DNA of 64,000 bases from Aeriscardovia aeriphila (lineage in GTDB: Bacteria; Actinomycetota; Actinomycetes; Actinomycetales; Bifidobacteriaceae): the NCBI RefSeq assembly GCF_002259595.1, contig NZ_MWWU01000001.1, positions 124,001 to 188,000 of the forward strand, given 5' to 3'. The notes under the pieces were generated by a model that did no database searches, had not been told where the DNA came from, and worked only from the letters and a program-made list of their open reading frames with translations. The position numbers and the translations under genes were made by a program. Of the stretch, positions 8,911 to 17,374 are shown piece after piece (positions within the stretch are counted from its first letter, which is position 1; every line of letters starts with the position of its first letter).

Positions 8911-9387
8911 TCAGCGGTACATTTCCTGATCTTCGACAGCAGTGTGCAGCATTTCGTTGTAGTCGTTGATGGCGTATTTCGGTGCTGCCACGCGCTGGTT
9001 GACGAGGTTGCAGAACTCTTCGGCCTTGCGAGCCTGGGATGGGCTGGTACCTGCTTCAACTTCCCACAACACGTCGTTGTCGATGTTGGCGGAAACGGTG
9101 ATGATGCCGGTTTCGGTGTCATATTCGGCGCTCAAGTAGGTCAGGTCAGCCACGTCGTAGTCGGCGACGGCAGTGTTGTTGCCTTCGGCTGCGGCCACGC
9201 GAGGGTTGAGGTCGGCGAAGCGAGGTGCGTTCTGCTTAGGAACGACGCGCTCGCCGCGCTTGTTTTCGCCAGCTGCCACGTAACGGATTTGGGAGTTTTC
9301 GAGGACGAGCTGTGCGCCATCTTCTCCGGTGAAGGTGGAAAGGGACTTAGCAGTGTAGATGCTGCGTGTTTGTTCAACATAAGTCAT
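8911..9387 (-). CDS. Hypothetical protein, 158 aa, no recognised domain
   Basis: A soluble, acidic protein of 158 residues with no signal peptide or membrane segment. It begins MTYVEQTRSIYTAKSLSTFTGEDGAQ and ends EMLHTAVEDQEMYR. Alternating polar and hydrophobic stretches (TYLSAEYDTETGIITVSANID) suggest a beta-rich fold, with a helical C-terminal third. I do not recognise a family. Its stop codon overlaps one copy of the dispersed GATTATCA octamer. It lies upstream of the metallophosphoesterase gene on the same strand with a strong hairpin between them, so co-regulation is possible but unproven. Confidence 0.7.
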   Translation of the reverse strand: MTYVEQTRSIYTAKSLSTFTGEDGAQLVLENSQIRYVAAGENKRGERVVPKQNAPRFADLNPRVAAAEGNNTAVADYDVADLTYLSAEYDTETGIITVSANIDNDVLWEVEAGTSPSQARKAEEFCNLVNQRVAAPKYAINDYNEMLHTAVEDQEMYR

Positions 9388-9467
9388 ACTTCTAGCCTAG
9401 TTCGGGCTTTCTACAGAATGGGGTTATGCCTGAGAGGCCAGATTGAAGGCCAAGAGACTGGGCGAGA

Positions 9468-9507
9468 GCTGAGAGACCGGGTGAGAAGCTGAGAGACCGG
9501 GTGAGAA
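9468..9507. repeat. 20-bp tandem duplication
   Basis: A 20-bp unit beginning GCTGAGAGACC occurs twice in a row, followed by a partial third copy to about 9519. It lies in the 185-base gap between the hypothetical gene and tRNA-Gln. No function is apparent. Confidence 0.6.
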
Positions 9508-9534
9508 GCTGAGAAGCTGCACGGTAGCTGAAAA

Positions 9535-9563
9535 TAAAAAAGCCCGGGAGCTGAGCTCTCGGG
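9535..9563 (-). terminator. Rho-independent terminator after tRNA-Gln
   Basis: On the minus strand a 9-bp stem (CCCGAGAGC / GCTCCCGGG, one G-T pair) is followed by six T residues, about ten bases past the tRNA-Gln gene. Confidence 0.8.
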
Positions 9564-9572
9564 TTTCCTTCG

Positions 9573-9644
9573 CTGGGGTGCCTGGACTCGAACCAAGAAT
9601 GGATGAACCAGAATCACCTGTGTTGCCAATTACACCACACCCCA
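9573..9644 (-). tRNA. tRNA-Gln (anticodon CUG)
   Basis: A 72-base cloverleaf on the minus strand: acceptor TGGGGTG/CACCCCA, anticodon stem GGTGA/TCATC around the loop TTCTGGT (anticodon CTG), and a T-arm containing GGTTCGAGTCC. The discriminator base is G. CCA is not encoded. Confidence 0.92.
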
Positions 9645-9701
9645 ATGGAATGTTCCAGCGTTTTACTGTAGCACTTTCATGCAAAGGAAACGCCGAAGCA
9701 T

Positions 9702-9777
9702 TGGTACCCCCAAGCGGATTTGAACCGCTGTTTGCGCCGTGAGAGGGCGATGTCCTGGACCGCTAGACGATGGGGGC
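9702..9777 (-). tRNA. tRNA-Glu (anticodon CUC)
   Basis: A 73-base cloverleaf plus encoded CCA on the minus strand: acceptor GCCCCCA/TGGGGGT, anticodon loop CTCTCAC (anticodon CTC), and T-arm GGTTCAAATCC. The outermost anticodon-stem pair looks mismatched (T/C). It lies just downstream of gltX, the gene for the enzyme that charges it, with a terminator between them. Confidence 0.92.
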
Positions 9778-9854
9778 ATATTCACTTTTTCACCTCGCTG
9801 GCGAGGCAACAAAGAAAGACTATACCGATAGTCCAGCAGGAGCGCAAGCGATTT

Positions 9855-9918
9855 CTCTTTCGGCGTGTCGAAAGAGACCGCTCTGCGCTGCGCATTCACT
9901 ACACGCAGCGCAGAGCGG
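9855..9918 (-). terminator. Double hairpin downstream of gltX
   Basis: A 15-bp perfect stem (9878-9892 with 9904-9918) is followed on the minus strand by TCTCTTT and a second 8-bp hairpin (CTCTTTCG/CGAAAGAG, 9855-9876). It lies 40 bases after the gltX stop and ahead of tRNA-Glu. Confidence 0.75.
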
Positions 9919-9958
9919 CACAGCCTGATAATCTCAAGAAATACGAGGGAAAGTGACC

Positions 9959-11491
9959 TCAGCCCTTCAACTCACCGAGGTGCTCGCGCAAGGAGCGCAG
10001 GCGAGCAACAGTGAGGTCCTTACCCAAAATTTCCATCGACTCAAACAGAGGCGGGGAAACGCGACGGCCAGAAACAGCAACGCGAACCGGACCATAAGCC
10101 TTACGCGGCTTGTAGCCAGCCTTCTCAATGAGCTCAGCATCCAAAAGGTCATGCAAGCTCTGAGCCTTCCACTGGCCTTCCTCAACGCCTTCCAACGCAT
10201 CAGCAGCCTGAGCTAACACATCGTCGGACTCATCCTTAAGCTGCTTGATGGCGTCTGGTTCTGGAGCAATATAAGGCTCTTCGCTCAACAGAGAGCCGAC
10301 CATTCCAGAAACTTCACCCAGCAAGCGAACGCGAGGCTGAACGAGCTCCACCGAGTCGCTCAACACCTGCTGCTCGCGAGGAGTTAGCTTGTCCCACGAG
10401 TCTGCGGAAACCACGTGATCGCGGAAGAGGTAAGGAACCGAGCGGTTCAGGAAATCCTGAGGCTCGAGCTGGCGGATGTGCTCAGCGTTGAGGGCGATGG
10501 CCTTGTTCAGATCAAAGTGAGCAGGGTTGGCCTTGACGTTGCGAATATCGAAGTTATCGGCGAGCTCTTGCATGCTGAACACGTCGTTATCTGGGGAAAT
10601 CGACCAGCCAAGCAGTGCCAGGTAGTTCAGCAGGCCTTCCTTGATGAAGCCCTGGTCGCGCAGCAGGAAGAGGTTGGACTCTGGGTCGCGCTTGGAGAGC
10701 TTCTTGTTGCCTTCGCCCATCACGTATGGCATGTGGCCAAAGAGCGGGGTCTGCTTGGCGATGCCGAGCTTCTTCAAGTAATCGTAGAGAACAACTTGGC
10801 GTGGGGTGGAGCTCAACAGGTCCTCACCGCGCAGAACGACGTTAATGTTCATCATGGCGTCGTCGACAGGGTTGGTCAGCGTGTAGAGCGCGTCGCCGTT
10901 AGGACGCACGATCACGTAGTCAGGAGTGGAGCCAGCCTTGAAGGTGATCGGGCCACGAACGAGGTCGGTGAAGGTTATGTCCTCATCAGGCATGCGCAGG
11001 CGGATGGCTGGCTTGCGGCCTTCTGCCAAGTACTTTTCGCGCTGCTCTGGCGTGGTGTTGCGGTCGTAACCGTCGTAGCCGAAGCTTGCTGGACGGCCGT
11101 TGGCAACATTGCGCGCGGCAGTCTCTTCTGGAGTGGAGAAGGATTCGTAAGCGTAGCCTGCGTCGAGGAGCTTCTGGGCGACATCCTTGTAGATGTCGGT
11201 GCGCTGAGACTGGAAGTATGGGCCGTCTGGGCCGCCGACTTCAACACCCTCATCCCAGTCGATGCCCAGCCAGCGCAGAGCTTCGATGATCTGGTTCAAG
11301 CTCTCTTCGGTGTCACGCTGATTATCAGTGTCCTCAATGCGGAACACGAGAGTGCCGTGCGTGTGGCGAGCCTCAGCCCAGTTGAACAGGGCCGTACGGA
11401 CCATGCCGACGTGTGGGATGCCCGTTGGAGATGGGCAGAAGCGCACGCGCACGTCCTTTGGCAACGTAATGTTTTCAGTGTTTTCACTCAT
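9959..11491 (-). CDS. gltX: Glutamyl-tRNA synthetase
   Basis: Class I aminoacyl-tRNA synthetase that charges tRNA-Glu. The 510-residue protein has the ATP-site HIGH-type motif (SPTGIPHVG), the [14 protein letters not shown] segment, and the KMSKS-type loop [10 protein letters not shown], in the usual order and at the usual length. The C-terminal third is the helical anticodon-binding region. Translation starts at ATG 11491. tRNA-Glu lies just downstream on the same strand. Whether this enzyme also charges tRNA-Gln, with later amidation by GatCAB, cannot be told from the window. Confidence 0.96.
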   Translation of the reverse strand: MSENTENITLPKDVRVRFCPSPTGIPHVGMVRTALFNWAEARHTHGTLVFRIEDTDNQRDTEESLNQIIEALRWLGIDWDEGVEVGGPDGPYFQSQRTDIYKDVAQKLLDAGYAYESFSTPEETAARNVANGRPASFGYDGYDRNTTPEQREKYLAEGRKPAIRLRMPDEDITFTDLVRGPITFKAGSTPDYVIVRPNGDALYTLTNPVDDAMMNINVVLRGEDLLSSTPRQVVLYDYLKKLGIAKQTPLFGHMPYVMGEGNKKLSKRDPESNLFLLRDQGFIKEGLLNYLALLGWSISPDNDVFSMQELADNFDIRNVKANPAHFDLNKAIALNAEHIRQLEPQDFLNRSVPYLFRDHVVSADSWDKLTPREQQVLSDSVELVQPRVRLLGEVSGMVGSLLSEEPYIAPEPDAIKQLKDESDDVLAQAADALEGVEEGQWKAQSLHDLLDAELIEKAGYKPRKAYGPVRVAVSGRRVSPPLFESMEILGKDLTVARLRSLREHLGELKG

Positions 11492-11653
11492 AATTCCATT
11501 GTGCCTAGGTATAGGGACGCCCTTGCGCGCGAGCTGGCGGCTTTACTCGTATACTGGATTGCGCATTATTAATTTGTCAGGACGCACGCGGGCTCATCAC
11601 CTTCCCGCCTCTGCCACCTGGCACCAGCGCGCAAGCGCAGGAAAAGGTGAAAT

Positions 11654-12808
11654 ATGATGAATAACTTAAAGCGCGTTCACGGCGTTCGCACCACTCGTAA
11701 CATCAACGGCCTTCACGGCGTTCACATTGCTCGTCGAGCTCTCAGCATTCTGGCTTCTGCCGCACTCCTGACTTCTCTGGCCGCCTGTGGTAATCAAAAG
11801 TCGTCAAGCTCGAGCGCCACCACCTCGTCAAACCAAACGAGTGCAACGAATAAAGCCGACGACAAGAATCTCACCCCCATGAGCTTTATGCTCGACTGGA
11901 CGCCCAATACCAACCATGTCGGCGTTTATGTTGCCCAGAAGCTCGGCTATTACCAGCAAGCCGGCCTGAAACTCACCATTCTTCCTACCGCCCAGACTGG
12001 CGCAGAAACTGCCATCGAATCGGGCGTTGCCAATGTTGGCTTCACTACCCTGTCGAATGTTGCTGCAGTGAACGCATCCGGCTCGCATCTGCACTTTGTT
12101 TACGATCTGACGCAAAAGCAGGTGGCCCGCTGGTGCTCGCTCAAGGCCCGCAAGGACATCACTTCTCCGAAGGATTTCTCGGGGAAGACTTTCGTCACTT
12201 TTGGCTCTGCTGAACAAACTGCTGTGCTCAAACAGATGATCCGTCACGACGGCGGTAAGCCTGATTTCAAGACGGTGACGGTGGGCACTTCTACCTTCCA
12301 GACCTTGACCTCGGGTAAGGGCGATTTTGGTGGCTTCTACGAAACCTGGGAAGGCGTGCAGTCTCGCTTGGACGGCCCAGCTCTCAACTGCTTCATCGCT
12401 GGTGATTACGGTGTTCCTGGCAACCCTGACCAGCTGGGCTTTGCTGTGTCGAGCACGTGGGAGAAGGCTCATAGCAAGCAGGTGAAGGCTTTCGTTCAGG
12501 CCACTGCTCGCGGCTACCAATATGCGCTGAAGAACCCTGACAAGGCCGCTTCGATTCTTTTGGAGGCAACTCGCTCCTCGGCCCTCGACCCAAAGCTCAC
12601 GAAGGCTTCGATGAAGGATATTGTTGCGGGCAAGTATTGGGGTGACGCTTCTGGCAAGACGGATGTGACCGCTGCTCAGCAGTACATCAACTTCTTGGCT
12701 GACAACAATGTTTACCGCGGCATCGCTCAGGACGCCAAGGTGAAGGATGTGGACGCTGCTGCTCACCCTCAGGCTTCAACTCTGGCAACGAACGACTATG
12801 TTGCGTAA
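11654..12808 (+). CDS. ABC transporter substrate-binding lipoprotein, NMT1/THI5-like (thiamine precursor)
   Basis: A 384-residue secreted lipoprotein: basic N-terminus, hydrophobic segment ALSILASAALLTSLAAC with a lipobox cysteine, then a Ser/Thr-rich linker. The mature domain begins PMSFMLDWTPNTNHVGVYVAQKLGYYQQAGL, the hallmark of NMT1/THI5-like binding proteins that deliver the pyrimidine precursor of thiamine (ThiY type). The permease gene overlaps its 3' end by 11 bases, so translation of the two is probably coupled. No TPP riboswitch was seen upstream. The family is firm; the ligand is inferred from family membership. Confidence 0.88.
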   Translation: MMNNLKRVHGVRTTRNINGLHGVHIARRALSILASAALLTSLAACGNQKSSSSSATTSSNQTSATNKADDKNLTPMSFMLDWTPNTNHVGVYVAQKLGYYQQAGLKLTILPTAQTGAETAIESGVANVGFTTLSNVAAVNASGSHLHFVYDLTQKQVARWCSLKARKDITSPKDFSGKTFVTFGSAEQTAVLKQMIRHDGGKPDFKTVTVGTSTFQTLTSGKGDFGGFYETWEGVQSRLDGPALNCFIAGDYGVPGNPDQLGFAVSSTWEKAHSKQVKAFVQATARGYQYALKNPDKAASILLEATRSSALDPKLTKASMKDIVAGKYWGDASGKTDVTAAQQYINFLADNNVYRGIAQDAKVKDVDAAAHPQASTLATNDYVA

Positions 12809-13661
12809 AACGCACTCTGGCTCGGTGCATGCTGGCGAGGGCGGCCGCCCTGCTGTCGGAGAAACCCGCTCTTCCGGTCGCCCTACTGGGCACTCTCGCT
12901 CCCGTCGGCTTGCAGACACCCTGATTGCCACTGCCACCACGCTGCTCCTGCTCGTGTTGTGGCAGGTTGCCGTGGACGTCACGCACGTCTCTTCGCGCGT
13001 GATCACCGGCCCACTCCAGGTTGCGCAAACTCTGGTGGAAGAGTGGGATATTCTCTGGCCTGCAACGAGCCTCACGGCGGTGGAAGGCTTTCTCGGCTTT
13101 TTCATCGCCGTGCCCTTGGGCATCGCTTTTGGCGTGTGCCTCTACGCTTCTCACGCTTTGCGCGCTGGCCTGTACCCGCTGCTCACTTTTTTGCAAACCT
13201 TGCCTTTGATTACCATTGCGCCGCTTTTCATTATTTGGTTTGGTTTTGAGCCGGTGGGCAAGGTGGTGATGGTGGCGATGCTCTCCCTCTTCCCGGTGGC
13301 GATCGGCACGTATCGAGGCCTCGCTTCGGTGCCCAGTTACTTCTCGGATGTCGCTTTGACGTGTGGCGCGGGCAAACTCTGGACTCTGTTTCACGTGAAA
13401 ATGCGCGTTGCTGCTCGCCAGATTCTCTCCGGCATGCGCATTTCGGCGGTCTATGTTTTCGGCACGGCTGTCACGGCGGAATACCTCGGCGCGCAAAACG
13501 GCTTGGGCATTACGCTTCAGGCCGCTTTCAACTCGTTCCGCACCCCGCTGGTCCTCGCCGTCACTGTGCTCGTCGTGGCACTCACTGGCCTACTGACTGG
13601 CTTGGTTGCGCTGGTCAATAGCCTGTGGCTGGGTCGCGATGATGACAACTTCGATATGTGA
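12798..13661 (+). CDS. ABC transporter permease (ThiX/SsuC type)
   Basis: A 287-residue inner-membrane permease partnering the upstream binding protein. It has about six hydrophobic helices (for example LIATATTLLLLVLWQVAV and TLPLITIAPLFIIWFGF) and the EAA-type loop around LTCGAGKLWTLFHVKMRVAARQI that contacts the ATPase. The ATG at 12798 sits inside the last codons of the binding-protein gene; a longer frame upstream lies within that gene and is rejected. No ATPase gene follows: the next gene is on the other strand, so the ATP-binding subunit must be encoded elsewhere if the system works. Confidence 0.88.
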   Translation: MLRKTHSGSVHAGEGGRPAVGETRSSGRPTGHSRSRRLADTLIATATTLLLLVLWQVAVDVTHVSSRVITGPLQVAQTLVEEWDILWPATSLTAVEGFLGFFIAVPLGIAFGVCLYASHALRAGLYPLLTFLQTLPLITIAPLFIIWFGFEPVGKVVMVAMLSLFPVAIGTYRGLASVPSYFSDVALTCGAGKLWTLFHVKMRVAARQILSGMRISAVYVFGTAVTAEYLGAQNGLGITLQAAFNSFRTPLVLAVTVLVVALTGLLTGLVALVNSLWLGRDDDNFDM

Positions 13662-13670
13662 GTTGCTTGA

Positions 13671-13722
13671 GATTATCAGCACAGATTATCAGCTCTGACT
13701 ATCAACACTGACTATCACTGCG
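13671..13722. repeat. Four-copy tandem array of the GATTATCA octamer, 13-bp period
   Basis: GATTATCA at 13671 and 13684 and its variant GACTATCA at 13697 and 13710 are each separated by exactly 13 bases. The array sits between the convergent permease and histidine-phosphatase genes and is the densest cluster of the octamer in the window. Confidence 0.85.
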
Positions 13723-13747
13723 GGCCCGCGCAGCGGGAAACCGCAGA

Positions 13748-14569
13748 TCAGGAAAGTGTCACATCCTTTGCAGGGTCGTGATAATCTACCTGCAGCAGTT
13801 GCGGGATTTGGTTAAAGGTGAGGCTCGTCACCGACGCGAGAGCAGTGCCGCGCGTGAGGATGTTCGAGCTCGCCTTGCCTGTGGTGAGCACGTGACGCAG
13901 AGTCCAGATCGGCGACTCATGAGCCACGACGATGACGTTTTGGCCCGGGTAGCGCTTGACCATTTCGAAAGCGAAGCTTTGCATGCGCTGAGCCACCTCA
14001 GAGTAAGGCTCTCCCCAGCCAGGGCGTTTGAGGTTCAAAATGCGCTTCCAGTTATTATGTTTCCACAGCGCAGCCTCACCTTTGCCAGGCCTCTGGCCGC
14101 GAAACACATTCCACACCTCCATCAGCCGCTCATCCGTTTGGATTGTCAGCGCTGGTAATCCAAGTTCGGCGCGCGCTTCATTCACTGCGTTCAGAATGTG
14201 GTCAGAAGTGTCGAGGGTGCGGTCCAGAGGCGAGCTAAAGAAGGCCGCAGAGCGCACAATTTCCGGCTGCTCGGCCATCCAGCGAGCTGTTGCTTGAGCC
14301 TGCGCGTGGCCGAGCTCAGAGAGATGAAAGCCCGGGATTCGCTCATACACAACCCCGGTGGGGTTCTTCACTTTTCCGTGGCGAACGAAGTTCAGCGTGG
14401 TGTGTGGGGTATCGAGGCCAGCCTTCAAAAAGTCAGTTGTTTGGCGGGTTTGCTGAGTGGCTCCTTCGATTTCTCCAGCGTTTAAGTGCCGAGAAATGCT
14501 GGGGAAACTGCCGGTTGCGCGTTCAAAGGTGACAGGAGCTTGCCACACTGTTCCTTCTCGAGTTGCCAT
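13748..14569 (-). CDS. Histidine phosphatase (phosphoglycerate mutase-like) family protein
   Basis: A 273-residue cytoplasmic protein with the family RHG motif (LNFVRHGKV), the SSPLDRTLDTSD segment (substrate arginine), and the late VVAHESPI motif carrying the second histidine. About 60 residues precede the domain, longer than minimal members. The ATG at 14569 follows GAAAGGGTGAC. Small phosphorylated metabolites are the usual substrates, but none can be assigned. It is convergent with the thiamine-type permease and divergent from the MFS gene. Confidence 0.85.
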   Translation of the reverse strand: MATREGTVWQAPVTFERATGSFPSISRHLNAGEIEGATQQTRQTTDFLKAGLDTPHTTLNFVRHGKVKNPTGVVYERIPGFHLSELGHAQAQATARWMAEQPEIVRSAAFFSSPLDRTLDTSDHILNAVNEARAELGLPALTIQTDERLMEVWNVFRGQRPGKGEAALWKHNNWKRILNLKRPGWGEPYSEVAQRMQSFAFEMVKRYPGQNVIVVAHESPIWTLRHVLTTGKASSNILTRGTALASVTSLTFNQIPQLLQVDYHDPAKDVTLS

Positions 14570-15099
14570 GTCACCCTTTCTCGTGCTGCGATACTGGCCG
14601 CGAACGAATCTGTTCCGCTGTTACCAGCTGGCTCGACTTGCGGCCAGAGAGGCGGCGGCCGCGCGGACGCTTGCTAGAAACTTCCGTTCTTGTAAGCCTA
14701 ACAGCTGAAGCGGTTTTGTTCGCAGTGATAATCTCATGGCTTGCCGTGCCAAAAGTTGCCGCGAGCAAGCCAGCATACCAGCATAACTGCGCATTATAGG
14801 CATTTGAATATTAAGTAAAAGGGGGCTTTTCGCCTAGCTTTGTGCGGGTTTTTCTGCCCTATCCGTCCCCCGGGTGCCCATAGACTTGTATATAAGAACT
14901 TGCCGCGCAAAACAAAGAGGCAGCACGGTGAGTTCACCAGACCATACGAAGCTAAACGCGGCCGCACGCATGCGCAGAAGAAGTGAAATGAAGCGGAATG
15001 AAACCGCATGTTTAGCTCGACGGTGATCACAGAGGCCAGGCGCGAGAGAGGACGCGCCTCCCTCGGAAACGAGAACCATATACGTACCAGCCCAGTTGA
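14570..15099. other. 530-base divergent intergenic region, no gene seen
   Basis: This gap separates the histidine-phosphatase and MFS genes and should hold both promoters. Short frames on both strands have no ribosome site or protein-like composition. It contains one GATTATCA octamer (14726, as its complement) and an AT-rich TATATAAG stretch near 14890 that could be a -10 region. No hairpin terminator was seen. Confidence 0.5.
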
Positions 15100-16632
15100 G
15101 TGATGATCTGCATGCCTGAGCAACTTGAACAACCGCTGAACACGACAAACACCAGCAAACCTGCCACTTCTGCCACTAAATCCAGCACGCCACTGAGTGA
15201 TGGAGCCACACCGAAGTTCCGCGAACACAAGCCGCGCGCCCGTCAGCACCGCACCCCCGCCCAGCTGCTCTCCCGTCTTTTCGGCGGCTACGTTGAGCTG
15301 TTGCGCATCCCGTACACTCTGCGTTTCGTCATCGCCGCACTCTTCGGCTCCATGGTCGGGCCGATGGTGAGCATGACGGTGACAATCTCGATCAAGCAGG
15401 TTTACGGCTTGTATGTGCTCGCCGGAACCTTGAGCGCCATCCAGTCCATCTCCTCGGCCATCATCGGCCCGATTTTGGGCCAGCTCATCGACCGTTACGG
15501 CCAGCGCCAGATTGCTATCCCGACGGTTGTTATTTGGACGACCGCCGCCGTGAGCTTCACCCTGGCTCTCGTCTTCCATGCGCCGTACCAGATCTTCTTC
15601 TTCATCATGCCGTTCCTGGGCGTCCAAGCTCCGTGGGGCTCAATGTCCCGCGCACGCTGGGCCTACATTTTGAAGGGCGACACCGTTCGCACCGACCGCG
15701 CGCTCGCCATGGCTTCCATGTTTGACGAGATCACCTGGGTTGTGGGTAACCCGCTGGCCTCCATCATCGCCGTGTGGAGTTACGTTGCCGCCTTCGTTTT
15801 CACCATCGCCTGCGTGCTGACCGGCTGCACCCTCTTCTTCACCGCCGTTGGTGTCACCCCTCCTTCTATCCGCGAGCGCGCCGAAAAGGCTGGCTTACCG
15901 ATGAAAGATTATCAGCGCCAACTTGCCCAGAAGGTTGCTGAAGAGCAGGCTCGCCAGGATGCTCAGAACGCACTCAAAGCGGGTAAAGACGCTGAACAGG
16001 CTGAAAAGCTCGCGTCGAAGGCCAAGAATACCAAGCAGCTGGGCTACCTCTCTCCTGCTGTTCTCGCTTTGGCGGCCACTTATTTTGGTTTGGGTGCTTT
16101 TTCCTCGACGACCGGTATTTCGATTATCGCTATGGCCAACGAGCATCATCAAAGCCAGTTCGCCGGCCTCGTGTTCGCCTGCTTCTCCTTCTCCTCGCTG
16201 ATCGGAGCAGCTTTCTATGGCGCTATTAATTGGCGTTCGGCCTTGTGGAAACGCTACTACATTGGCTTGCTCGTTTTGACAGTGGGAATCTCCAGCTTTA
16301 TTTTTGCTCACGAATTGTGGCAGATTATGATCGTTTACCTCATGGTCGGCGTCTGCCAGGCTCCTACCTGGATCAATGGCTCTCAAACTGTTATGCGCGT
16401 TGTTCCTACCGACAGATTTACAGGAACGATGGCTCTGATGTGGGCTATGAATGCTGTGGGCGGTTCCATTGGTTCCGCGCTCGGTGGTCACTTCATCGAT
16501 CAGTTTGGCTCACATGGTGGTTTCGCAACAGTGTGCGTGATGGGCTTGATGGTGATGGTTCTCTCCTTGCTCGGATTACCACAGATCAAGAAGGCCACTT
16601 CTCGCGCCATCATCTCTCAGCTTGAGGTGTAA
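15100..16632 (+). CDS. Major facilitator superfamily transporter
   Basis: A 510-residue inner-membrane transporter with about 12 hydrophobic helices. The first six helices include GSMVGPMVSMTVTISIKQ and a loop-2-like GQLIDRYGQRQ, the MFS gating signature. About 80 residues of charged, Ala/Lys/Glu/Gln-rich sequence (from roughly residue 255 to 310) form a coiled-coil-like cytoplasmic loop between the two halves, longer than usual. The N-terminal 50 residues are Thr/Ser/Pro-rich and probably cytoplasmic. Start choice between ATG 15100 and ATG 15112 is open because neither has a strong ribosome site. The substrate is unknown; drug or sugar export are both possible. Confidence 0.85.
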   Translation: MMICMPEQLEQPLNTTNTSKPATSATKSSTPLSDGATPKFREHKPRARQHRTPAQLLSRLFGGYVELLRIPYTLRFVIAALFGSMVGPMVSMTVTISIKQVYGLYVLAGTLSAIQSISSAIIGPILGQLIDRYGQRQIAIPTVVIWTTAAVSFTLALVFHAPYQIFFFIMPFLGVQAPWGSMSRARWAYILKGDTVRTDRALAMASMFDEITWVVGNPLASIIAVWSYVAAFVFTIACVLTGCTLFFTAVGVTPPSIRERAEKAGLPMKDYQRQLAQKVAEEQARQDAQNALKAGKDAEQAEKLASKAKNTKQLGYLSPAVLALAATYFGLGAFSSTTGISIIAMANEHHQSQFAGLVFACFSFSSLIGAAFYGAINWRSALWKRYYIGLLVLTVGISSFIFAHELWQIMIVYLMVGVCQAPTWINGSQTVMRVVPTDRFTGTMALMWAMNAVGGSIGSALGGHFIDQFGSHGGFATVCVMGLMVMVLSLLGLPQIKKATSRAIISQLEV

Positions 16633-16706
16633 TCTCAAAACTACTTATCTGCTATCTTTGTGCTAAAGTAAAAATTGTATTTAAGTCATCTCGTCAAGGA
16701 GAAACT

Positions 16707-16991
16707 ATGACTACTGCAAACACTTCAGCACCCAAAGATCAGGTAGTTGTGCGAGTACCACACCAAGTAAAAATGCGTGCTGAGGCTGCATGCAAGGCAA
16801 TGGGAATGCCCATGTCCAGCGCAATCATGGGCTTCTTGCGTTACGTTGGTGAAGAACAGCGTATTCCATTCGAGTTCGCAGTTCCCCAAGATGAGTTCTA
16901 CTCTTCCGCTCATATGGCAGAACTCGAAAGGAGAGCAGCAGACATGGAAGCTGGTCTCAATGTTCACTCTCACGATTTGATTGAGAAATAG
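16707..16991 (+). CDS. relB: RelB/DinJ-family antitoxin
   Basis: A 94-residue antitoxin. Its N-terminal half (VVRVPHQVKMRAEAACKAMGMPMSSAIMGFLR) is the ribbon-helix-helix DNA-binding module of RelB/DinJ proteins. The C-terminal half is the flexible toxin-binding part. A strong ribosome site (AAGGAG) precedes the ATG. The toxin start lies two bases after its stop, so the two are cotranscribed, and antitoxin-toxin complexes usually repress their own promoter. The upstream DNA is AT-rich compared with the flanking genes, suggesting acquisition. Confidence 0.9.
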   Translation: MTTANTSAPKDQVVVRVPHQVKMRAEAACKAMGMPMSSAIMGFLRYVGEEQRIPFEFAVPQDEFYSSAHMAELERRAADMEAGLNVHSHDLIEK

Positions 16992-16993
16992 TG

Positions 16994-17254
16994 ATGATCA
17001 TTGCATGGCATGACTTGGCTTGGGAAGAGTACCTATTCTGGCAATCACAAGATAAGAAGACGCTGAAAAGAATAAACCGTCTCATACTTGATATAACCCG
17101 GAACGGGTACAACTGCACTGGAAATCCTGAACCTCTCAGAGGGAATCTGAGGAGTTATTGGAGCGTCCGAATCGACAAGAAAAATCGACTTGTCTTTCGC
17201 ATTCAGGAAAACAATCTCGAGATCATTGAATGCGGAGGCCATTACTCCCACTAG
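16994..17254 (+). CDS. yoeB: YoeB-family mRNA interferase toxin
   Basis: An 86-residue ribosome-dependent endoribonuclease of the YoeB/Txe family, neutralised by the upstream RelB-type protein. With the ATG at 16994 as start, the residues known to be catalytic in Escherichia coli YoeB fall at the same numbers: Glu46 (NPEPL), Arg65 (NRLVF), His83 and Tyr84 (GGHYSH). All are intact, so the toxin looks active. A GTG three bases earlier is possible but would shift this numbering. Convergent with the GtrA gene. Confidence 0.95.
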   Translation: MIIAWHDLAWEEYLFWQSQDKKTLKRINRLILDITRNGYNCTGNPEPLRGNLRSYWSVRIDKKNRLVFRIQENNLEIIECGGHYSH

Positions 17255-17374
17255 ATACTAAACCCGTTCTAATAACTCCAGAACACCTCAAAGTAGCTAG
17301 AAAACAGCTCCAACAAACTTTCTGTTCTGAACTTCATATCCCCAACAGAGAATGCCAGAAGATCGGTGTAAATC

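Noticed and set aside
11492-11653. TPP riboswitch upstream of the thiamine-type ABC genes
   Set aside because: No CTGAGA core or other conserved aptamer segment could be found by eye.
13671-13722. CRISPR array
   Set aside because: Repeat core is only 8 bases with 5-base gaps, far from CRISPR dimensions, and no cas genes are present.
14571-14803. 60- to 65-codon minus-strand frames upstream of the histidine phosphatase
   Set aside because: No ribosome sites, low-complexity Arg/Ser composition, and they occupy the expected promoter region.
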